From Betaproteobacteria bacterium (lineage in GTDB: Bacteria > Bdellovibrionota_B > Oligoflexia > Silvanigrellales > Silvanigrellaceae), in contig VGHE01000008.1 in assembly GCA_016868315.1 (NCBI GenBank), positions 1 to 64,000 of the forward strand: a DNA stretch of 64,000 nt, read 5' to 3'. The notes under the pieces were generated by a model, which was not told the DNA's origin, ran no database searches, and was given only the letters and a program-made list of their open reading frames with translations. Shown here piece by piece: positions 54,949-61,837 of this stretch. Every line of letters begins with the position of its first letter. The first letter of the stretch is position 1. Both the position numbers and the translations under genes were made by a program.

Positions 54949-55758
54949 TCAGCCCAGTGAACTGAAAAAGCTCCGCCTACAGCGATCCGACATGGTTTTG
55001 GTCGAGAAGTGAATTAGGAAGTCGTGTGAACGGAAAACAGGATCGTGGGAGGGGCCGCCGTACAATTTTGCGCCCAACATTAAGTACGAGCGCAAGAGAG
55101 GCGGAACGACAGTCTTCAGTTCTTCCTTGCGTGCAGGCGAATTCGAATGAACAGGAACAAGCGCAGGGCACTGGATTGTCTCGGACCAGGCTCCTTGATC
55201 TCTAAAATATTCCACGAGACCCACAGCCTGACAATGATTCGCGTTAAAAACACTGACACTTCCGAATGCATCTGAACGGCCATGCTCGATCATGTATTTT
55301 GCCAATGCACTCCAGAGAATCTTTGGCACTGAACCATTCCGGTGAGCCGGATGCACACAGCTCCGCCCGAGCTCGACCGTTTCACGCGGGTCGCACATTT
55401 CAAGGAGGCCAGATAGGTCGAATTCATTGGCAGAATAGGGAATTAGGCCCGCATTTAAAACCCGGTCGGTTGGCAGAAGTCGATATGTGGCAATGATTCG
55501 ATTGTTCGATTTTACAATGAGGTGATCCGCCAGAGAATCGTATTTATCCATGTCTTTCATCGTCGATTGCTCTGCATCGTGCGCAGCAAGGAAAACATCA
55601 TACCGCAGCGCAAAAAGCTCATCGAGCTCGTGTGCTTGAGCAAGACTCACCTCGTACTGGGCATTTCGGGTCGGCACGGGAGTGCTGCTTCCCAGTAATG
55701 CTGCACTGATTGGGGGGGTAACAACTGCCTTTGAGTAATCGAATGCTGAAGGATTCAT
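54949..55758 (-). CDS. OlsB-like N-acyltransferase (GNAT fold)
   Basis: A 269-residue protein resembling ornithine N-acyltransferase OlsB and related acyl-ACP-dependent enzymes. It has the segments LRYDVFLAAHDAE, ADHLIVKSNNRIIATYRLL, YSANEFDLSGLLEM and ELGRSCVHPAHRNG, with the late PPLLRSYLMLGAKLYG. OlsB transfers a 3-hydroxyacyl chain to the ornithine alpha-amino group. Together with the PlsC-like gene next door this could make ornithine lipids, although the two genes converge and are not an operon. Some relatives with this fold are autoinducer-synthase-like. ATG at 55758 has GGAGG ten bases upstream. Confidence 0.7.
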   Translation of the reverse strand: MNPSAFDYSKAVVTPPISAALLGSSTPVPTRNAQYEVSLAQAHELDELFALRYDVFLAAHDAEQSTMKDMDKYDSLADHLIVKSNNRIIATYRLLPTDRVLNAGLIPYSANEFDLSGLLEMCDPRETVELGRSCVHPAHRNGSVPKILWSALAKYMIEHGRSDAFGSVSVFNANHCQAVGLVEYFRDQGAWSETIQCPALVPVHSNSPARKEELKTVVPPLLRSYLMLGAKLYGGPSHDPVFRSHDFLIHFSTKTMSDRCRRSFFSSLG

Positions 55759-55912
55759 AGTGGCTCAGCCTCCATTTGAGTTTGGCTGAGGTTGATTTTC
55801 TCAAATGAATGTGAGCCCGGACAGCTTCAAAAATTACAGCCGAGTGAATGATTTAAGGCTTTATTTTGTGGGATTTGTGACATGTGAATAAGCCACCTGG
55901 GGTGGGAGTGAT

Positions 55913-55952
55913 GTTTCGCAAATGTTGCAGAGTTGTCACTTCGACACTCCCA
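55913..55952. other. 8-bp dyad in the leader before the CYTH-like gene
   Basis: TGGGAGTG at 55913-55920 and CACTCCCA at 55945-55952 are exact complements, with a 24-base loop. It could be a leader hairpin or operator for the gene at 56018. The rest of this 259-base intergenic stretch shows nothing else I can name. Confidence 0.3.
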
Positions 55953-56017
55953 AATTCCGCCCCAATCGGTTAGCTTGAGCCAGAGCAAAGACATGAGATG
56001 CGACAGAGGACAGAACG

Positions 56018-56893
56018 GTGAACGGGTACCTGATCCAATTCAAAACTAAAGAATTGTATCGAAGAGCAAGTTCTTATCTTGCTGCAATTTTGCTCTCATC
56101 AGCTTTTTCGCCTGCCCATTCTGCGCAGCCCGAAAAAACAAAGACCGAATCGGAACTCCACCTCGGCATTTCCGAAGCCGCCTTTAACGCGATTGCTCGC
56201 CAAGTAGGCCTCGCTCACGCAGAAATCCAGAGAACTGATGTCTACTTCGATGTCCATGAAGACCGGAAATTTCAACTCAGGCGAAATCTCCCACAGGCAA
56301 AATTAAGAATTCAAATGCGAGAAAGCGAACTGGTTCTGCAAAAGTCTTGGGTGCAATTGCAGCAGGAATTTTCTGTCTCGAAATATACCTGGCTTGCAAC
56401 CACAAGAACCTCTTCAAATTTAAAACAGCGCTACTCAGGCGAAACCGGAGACCGGGTTCGCTTTTCACTTCCCTTCCTGCTTAGCCTTGTTCAGCAAAAC
56501 ACCGTGACATCCGAACAAAAAAGACTCTTGCAGGAAACCTGGAGCGGAGTTTCTTGGCCCAAATTGAATGAATTCGACAGCGCAACCAAAACAGTGCACA
56601 AGAACTGGATTCCTGCAGCAGTTGTGCACAAAGAGCGTTGGACAATAAAAATTCCAAGTCAAAACGACACCCATGTAGTTCTACAACTTGGAAGAGACAG
56701 CGATGCACTCGGCCAAGGTAAACCAGTGTCCTTTGAGATTGAGTCGGAGCTTAAAAACTCATCCGAGGAAGAAATAAGAGAAGTTGCAAGTTCAGCCACA
56801 CTTTGGCTGGAATCACTCGGCATAGAGGCAAATGAAACAACTGCTCGATCTTCGCATGATTTTTTCACGCGCCTCGAGACTATCTACCGCTGA
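56018..56893 (+). CDS. Exported CYTH-like domain protein
   Basis: A 291-residue protein with a signal peptide (YLAAILLSSAFSPAHSA). The mature N-terminus has E44-S-E46-L-H48, a variant of the CYTH signature ExExK with His for Lys. It continues with the paired strands expected of the fold: RTDVYFDVHED, AKLRIQMRES and LVLQKSW. Later come KERWTIKIP, VVLQLGRDSDALGQGKPV and FEIESEL, the acidic and basic strands lining the triphosphate tunnel. CYTH proteins hydrolyse or bind triphosphates and polyphosphate and are normally cytoplasmic, so export is unusual. GTG at 56018 follows GAGGA. A PstS-like gene follows. Confidence 0.65.
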   Translation: MNGYLIQFKTKELYRRASSYLAAILLSSAFSPAHSAQPEKTKTESELHLGISEAAFNAIARQVGLAHAEIQRTDVYFDVHEDRKFQLRRNLPQAKLRIQMRESELVLQKSWVQLQQEFSVSKYTWLATTRTSSNLKQRYSGETGDRVRFSLPFLLSLVQQNTVTSEQKRLLQETWSGVSWPKLNEFDSATKTVHKNWIPAAVVHKERWTIKIPSQNDTHVVLQLGRDSDALGQGKPVSFEIESELKNSSEEEIREVASSATLWLESLGIEANETTARSSHDFFTRLETIYR

Positions 56894-57057
56894 ATGCGTC
56901 TCATGGATTGATCTGCCCCAATCTCTTCTTCACAATTTTGTCATCAATGGTGGAAGAACACTTGCGTGTGAAACGATTGTGTCAGGCTTGATTGCTTCCG
57001 GGATCAATCGTTAAGAGCTCCGTGTCCTCGAGACAGGACATTTTCAGGAGGTCTATT

Positions 57058-57879
57058 ATGCGTATTGTATCTGCACTTATTCTCTCTGCTGTCAGCGCAA
57101 CTGCCGCTGCTGCTCCGTTCACATTCAAAGGTTCCGACACACTCGCCGGCATGATGACCGACGCCATCCAGGCTTCGGGTCTTCAAGATGAAATTCAGTA
57201 TGTTGGCGGCGGCTCAGGCAAAGGCGAAGAGGCCATTGTTGCTGGTCAGCAAGGCATTGCACCCCTGTCGCGCGAACTGAAGAAAGACGCTGCAGCCAAG
57301 GCCGCAGCTGCAGGCATTGAACTTGTTGCTCACCCTATTGCTCTCGATGGCCTCGGCGTGTTTGTGAATCGCCCGAACGCAATCTCAAAGCTTAGCCTTC
57401 CACAACTCAAGGCTATCTTCACTTGCGAAATCACTGATTGGTCGAAGCTCCCTGGCTCTGGAAAAACAGGCGCCATTGAAGCATTCCGCCGCGACGACAA
57501 CTCCGGAACAACCGACACCTTCAAATCTATTGTTGGCATCAAGGCTTTCGGCGCATGCGTGACCGTGATGGCTGAAACTGCAGATATCGCGAGCGAAACT
57601 GCAAGCAATCCAAACGCAATTGGTTACGCGGGATTGTCTGCCAGCCGCGAAGGGAACCGCACTGTAAGCATCTCGAAGACCGACGATGCAGGCGCATACC
57701 AGCCCACCGTGCACAACGTGCGTGTAAAGCTGTATCCACTCTCTCGTACTCTCTTTGTATACGAAGCGAAGGGAAGCTACTCGCTGAACACAGCCGAATC
57801 CAAACTGCTGCCCCAAATTACCGACCGTTCGTTCATGGATCCTATCGTTCAACAAAACGACTTCATCACGTTGGACTAA
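57058..57879 (+). CDS. PstS-like periplasmic phosphate-binding protein
   Basis: A 273-residue protein of the PstS/PBP-like superfamily with signal peptide MRIVSALILSAVSATAAAAP. Ligand motifs are FKGSDTLAGMM (the GSDT loop) and RRDDNSGTTDTFKS, the SGT phosphate-contact segment, with LPQLKAIFTCEITDWSKLPG in the hinge region. It differs clearly from the protein at 52022 and lacks transporter genes nearby, so it may be a phosphate sensor or scavenger working with its neighbours. ATG at 57058 has GGAGG seven bases upstream. It ends six bases before the cytochrome gene. Confidence 0.8.
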   Translation: MRIVSALILSAVSATAAAAPFTFKGSDTLAGMMTDAIQASGLQDEIQYVGGGSGKGEEAIVAGQQGIAPLSRELKKDAAAKAAAAGIELVAHPIALDGLGVFVNRPNAISKLSLPQLKAIFTCEITDWSKLPGSGKTGAIEAFRRDDNSGTTDTFKSIVGIKAFGACVTVMAETADIASETASNPNAIGYAGLSASREGNRTVSISKTDDAGAYQPTVHNVRVKLYPLSRTLFVYEAKGSYSLNTAESKLLPQITDRSFMDPIVQQNDFITLD

Positions 57880-57885
57880 TTGCCC

Positions 57886-60588
57886 ATGAAACAGCAGCTG
57901 CATTTCCTCCTCGGACTCATCGCGGTTGTAACCCTATCCGGCTGTGATCGCCCCATGGCGCCACGGCCGGATGAGGTCGTTCTGGCAACTCCCTTTCCAG
58001 GGGCGACACCGAGCGGTATCAATCCAAATTCTCCGAACCTGACCACGCCCACGGAATGTGCCGAACCCAAAACTTCGGCGCTTCTGCCGCCCATTGTTGA
58101 AAACCAAAATACTGTTGCCCCAAGCATGACGTTCGACGAACTCAAGCGAGAGATCGATGCAGCTTGTGCAAGTTGTCACCTTGCACCGGCCTCAAAGACA
58201 GGTGGTTTTTGGTATGTTTCAGCGCATGGTCAGGCCGAAGTCCGTTCAAACGGACAAAAGGTTGTGGTCGGAGGAATTGCAGACCTGGCTGAAACATTTA
58301 ATCGCGTGCTGGCCAACAACCGCATGCCGCCAGAGAACATGCGCCGTGCAGCACCTCAAAAGTACGAACGCCTGCAGGCTGCAATTGAGGATTGGGTTGC
58401 ATCTGGAAAGACAACTGGGCGCTTTACCCTGCGTGATGACTCTGCAGGCTCCGGAGCAGCTCAGAGAAAAATGCAATCGGATCTGGGCAGCTGTATTCCG
58501 CGTGCCGACCAAATGGGCACAGATCCCGAACGCGATGAACTTTTCCTGAACGCAACGCAATTACCCGCAAAACTCTCGGAAACAGACCTATTCACGCTCG
58601 ATAGCCTCGTTCTTGCGCGCAAAGGTACTCTTTCATACAACGTTGAGTACCCGCTGTGGGCCGACAATGCCGAAAAAGGGCGTTACGTGCACTTCCCGGC
58701 CGTATGGAATGAAACGGAGCAGCAGTGGAAGACATCGGGTGCGGTTTACAACGCAACAACAGGTCAGCTCGACGTTCCGCCCAACACGCGCTTCTATAAA
58801 ACCTTCTACAAAGCACTGAAATCAAGGAATGGTGAAACCGTATTTCGAAAAATCGAAACACGCATCATTGTTGTGCGCAAAGCGCCGCAGCAACCATTAC
58901 ACGGTTCCTACAAATGGAACGAAAACGAATCCGAGGCCATTCTTGTTACGACTCCTTACCGCGATGGTACCGCTTGGAAAGATGACATCTTCCGCGTGAC
59001 GGTGGATGAGAACACCGGCAAAACCAGAAAATATGTGATTCCTGGCCGCCAACGCTGCGAGGAGTGTCATAAGGGAGGTCAAGACTTTGTGCTTGGATTC
59101 ACTCCCCTCCAGCTCAACAGGCGCCCGTTTGGTGCAGCAGGCCGCGACCGCGATATCGGTGCAGATGAAATAACTCAAGTTCAACGCTTTATTGATGCAG
59201 GTATACTCAAAAATATTCCAGCTGCCGATGAACTCCCATCACTCGAGAAGTCGGGACCACGTGAATCCCGGAATATTCATGAGACTCGCTTGCAGGGATA
59301 CATGGTTGGAAATTGTGCGCACTGTCACAACCCAAATGGCTTTGCCATGAAAGACAACAAGGTCACACTGGATTTGAGAGAAGGGCAAATCTTTGATTTC
59401 GACACACGACGAATCACAAAAGACTCTGCAAGAAGCAGCCCAAAGTACTTTGCCAAGCCGGGCGACCTAAACCAGAGTCAGCTTTACCTCCGAGTTGCAG
59501 CCACAAAAATTGGCGATGGCGGACGCTATCTGCCAATGCCCATGCACACTCCGGGTGACGCAAACTGCAAACTCTTGAACCTCACAGCCAAATGGATTTA
59601 CTCGCTCTCGCCAGATGCTGCAGTGGCTGCGAAGGCAGACACCGAACCGGTTGCATGCGAACCCAACGATGATTACCACTGGATAGATTTGGATTTGACC
59701 TGGCCATCGGAAAAGAATTTTGTGCCACGCCGGGGCGACTGGAAAGATCCCGTGAATGGAATGCCAGAGATGTATCATCGGCTCGAGCAAGATTCACGGC
59801 TCACCAAGATTCTCAGAACACCTGTTGCGGTTGATTTTTGGGAGCGCGTGCCTGGGGGCTCGGGCAAGCCCGAACCTAAATGCGATTTTCCGAACAAACC
59901 GCAACCACGCAAACCAGTGGCATGGATGCTCGACAGCAGCGGTAACATGAAGCAGCCTGCAGGCGAGCTCTACAATGTCACGCCTGGTGCCCATTTCTAC
60001 AACACCACGTGTGCCAAATGCCATGGCAACATTGCAGATGGAAAATCGGGACTCGCAACGAATCTTCTCACACTTTCCGGTGGTTCAATACGTGTTGCCA
60101 ACCTTAAAGATGGCTTATTTGGCGCAGGCAACTCAAAGCTCTTCGATGTGGAAGAACGACGTGGAAGAACGAAGAACCTTATGGGGCAATACATGATCTG
60201 GATGGCGATGGAAGGCACTCGGGTCACATTTCCACCAGAAATGGAGCCATATGTGGGTCGCCATAAAGCGCAAATGCTGAATCAATTGCGCGAACGTTGC
60301 AAAAACTTCATTGCAACTGCGCCGCAAAAAGCGACCGAGCGCATGAAAGATTATCTTGCGTTTAAAGATGTGTGTTTCTTCAACAATGGCAAACCAACCG
60401 ACAGACAGCTGCAATACGATCCCAACACAGATCAGCCGCTGAACCCAGCCGCACTGGATGCATGGGCGAATCGAGCCGCAATTAACACGGGCTGGGCTAT
60501 TTATGAGTATTTAAAAACAGAAGGAGCTGCCGGAAAGTGGCAGCCCCCAAAGAACGAATGCGAAAAGGTCTATCCAGTTCGAAATTAG
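57886..60588 (+). CDS. Tetraheme c-type cytochrome lipoprotein (HNE_0200-like)
   Basis: A 900-residue lipoprotein (lipobox LSGC, Cys20) with four CxxCH heme sites: C94, C391, C477 and C709. The middle section, TLSYNVEYPLWADNAEKGRY and RFYKTFYKAL, matches the TIGR03806 (HNE_0200) family of heme proteins, often found with PA14 or cytochrome domains. Residues 640-900 form a second cytochrome-like half with a single heme. It likely transfers electrons in the periplasm or on the outer membrane. It directly follows the PstS-like gene. Its stop overlaps the convergent lipoprotein gene stop by two bases. Confidence 0.85.
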   Translation: MKQQLHFLLGLIAVVTLSGCDRPMAPRPDEVVLATPFPGATPSGINPNSPNLTTPTECAEPKTSALLPPIVENQNTVAPSMTFDELKREIDAACASCHLAPASKTGGFWYVSAHGQAEVRSNGQKVVVGGIADLAETFNRVLANNRMPPENMRRAAPQKYERLQAAIEDWVASGKTTGRFTLRDDSAGSGAAQRKMQSDLGSCIPRADQMGTDPERDELFLNATQLPAKLSETDLFTLDSLVLARKGTLSYNVEYPLWADNAEKGRYVHFPAVWNETEQQWKTSGAVYNATTGQLDVPPNTRFYKTFYKALKSRNGETVFRKIETRIIVVRKAPQQPLHGSYKWNENESEAILVTTPYRDGTAWKDDIFRVTVDENTGKTRKYVIPGRQRCEECHKGGQDFVLGFTPLQLNRRPFGAAGRDRDIGADEITQVQRFIDAGILKNIPAADELPSLEKSGPRESRNIHETRLQGYMVGNCAHCHNPNGFAMKDNKVTLDLREGQIFDFDTRRITKDSARSSPKYFAKPGDLNQSQLYLRVAATKIGDGGRYLPMPMHTPGDANCKLLNLTAKWIYSLSPDAAVAAKADTEPVACEPNDDYHWIDLDLTWPSEKNFVPRRGDWKDPVNGMPEMYHRLEQDSRLTKILRTPVAVDFWERVPGGSGKPEPKCDFPNKPQPRKPVAWMLDSSGNMKQPAGELYNVTPGAHFYNTTCAKCHGNIADGKSGLATNLLTLSGGSIRVANLKDGLFGAGNSKLFDVEERRGRTKNLMGQYMIWMAMEGTRVTFPPEMEPYVGRHKAQMLNQLRERCKNFIATAPQKATERMKDYLAFKDVCFFNNGKPTDRQLQYDPNTDQPLNPAALDAWANRAAINTGWAIYEYLKTEGAAGKWQPPKNECEKVYPVRN

Positions 60589-61157
60589 TTTAATGGGCGA
60601 ACCGAACAGCCCATGAACGCTTCCGAAAGGTCGAGTTCAATGCTTGGATCTTTATAGGCCAACGAAGCGTTCAAGGCCTTGCCACCCTCTCCATCATCTT
60701 GAACCTGCATATCGAGATCGTAGATCTTTCGGGCTTTGTCGTTCACGGCAGCATAGCCTTCGATATCAAACTTCTTCCCTTCGAGATCCAATTCCAGCTC
60801 AAGAAGTTTACCCTTCAATTCATGTGCAAAGACCTGGTGCTTCTGAAAATCAGGGCTCACCTCGTTGGGGAACTCATTTGGATTATCTTTGTTTCGGTAC
60901 GCAGAAACTTTGAGCGAATCAACTTTGCCTTCAACAAAGGTGACACTGGTTTTAACCAAAGTCTTCGCATCGGCAGTTGTCCCGGAACAGCTCAATAAAC
61001 CGCTACCCTTCTTCAGAGCCTGCACTTTTCCCTCTAGTGTGAAGGCTGCTTTTTCGTCGCCCTTTGAATTCTTCTTGCCACTCAGACTCGATTCCTTAGG
61101 CTGACAAGCACCAAGAGCAACAACACCAAGCAGAACGAGAAAACTTTTATTCAACAT
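60585..61157 (-). CDS. Predicted lipoprotein of unknown function (190 aa)
   Basis: A 190-residue exported protein with lipobox ALGAC (Cys18) and a Lys/Ser-rich linker. The mature part has alternating strands (KKFDIEGYAAVNDKARKIYD) and two cysteines (LLSCSG and MGCSV) that probably pair. No family recognised. ATG at 61157 follows AAGGTTCC. The stop TAA shares two bases with the stop of the convergent cytochrome gene, so transcripts overlap tail to tail. Confidence 0.7.
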   Translation of the reverse strand: MLNKSFLVLLGVVALGACQPKESSLSGKKNSKGDEKAAFTLEGKVQALKKGSGLLSCSGTTADAKTLVKTSVTFVEGKVDSLKVSAYRNKDNPNEFPNEVSPDFQKHQVFAHELKGKLLELELDLEGKKFDIEGYAAVNDKARKIYDLDMQVQDDGEGGKALNASLAYKDPSIELDLSEAFMGCSVRPLN

Positions 61158-61210
61158 GTGGAACCTTCAAAAAAATAAAACAATCGCACACCAAAAAAAT
61201 TGAACTCACT

Positions 61211-61837
61211 TCAATCAGAGAAATCATCCGACTGACCATTGCCCAAAAACACAGAGCACCGGCTCCGCTCATCATCCAAGATGCATTCAAGAATCATTCG
61301 GTTGTCTGAGGAAGTGAATCGCTTGTAGAGCGAACCTTGCAAATCCCATTCCTTAACATTCATTGTGGAATAGAGCCGCTTGGCATCCTCCACGCGCCGC
61401 AGCTGAAACATGTGTTCATTGGTTGTTGTATCTGAGGTCACAAAGTTCTCTGAGGCCAACGGCTTGAGATTGATAGATACTGTGCAATCCTTGGACACCG
61501 GAAGACCTGCAGATGAAACGCATTCCACCGCAAGATCTTTTCCAAATTCCAGAACTGACTTCTTCACGGCCGGAGCAGGTACAGGCTGAATGGATGGGCC
61601 TTCGAGAGCTTTAGAGAGGCGAGTTGAATCTGCAGTCGTGAGCCGCACGAGGATTTCTTCTGAATCAACGATCACAGCGGTTTCAGTGGCCAACGCGGCG
61701 TCCGTGTTGCGAGAATTGAGTCCCGATTTCTGGATGTTGCAACCAAAAGTCGCCATCGCCAAAGGAAAGACAGAAGCCATCAAAACCATCGAGCTTTTGC
61801 TCTGCGTGGGTCTGCTGTTCGAACGTGTGCATTTCAT
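61211..61837 (-). CDS. Predicted lipoprotein of unknown function (208 aa)
   Basis: A 208-residue exported protein with a long charged n-region (MKCTRSNSRPTQSKSS) and lipobox ATFGC (Cys33). The mature part has five cysteines and a middle region SINLKPLASENFVTSD; no family is recognised. ATG at 61837 has GGAGG seven bases upstream (GGAGGTGCCTT), which fixes the start. The first 155 bases lie inside the 3' end of the glycosyltransferase gene in another frame, so the two are likely co-transcribed. Confidence 0.7.
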   Translation of the reverse strand: MKCTRSNSRPTQSKSSMVLMASVFPLAMATFGCNIQKSGLNSRNTDAALATETAVIVDSEEILVRLTTADSTRLSKALEGPSIQPVPAPAVKKSVLEFGKDLAVECVSSAGLPVSKDCTVSINLKPLASENFVTSDTTTNEHMFQLRRVEDAKRLYSTMNVKEWDLQGSLYKRFTSSDNRMILECILDDERSRCSVFLGNGQSDDFSD

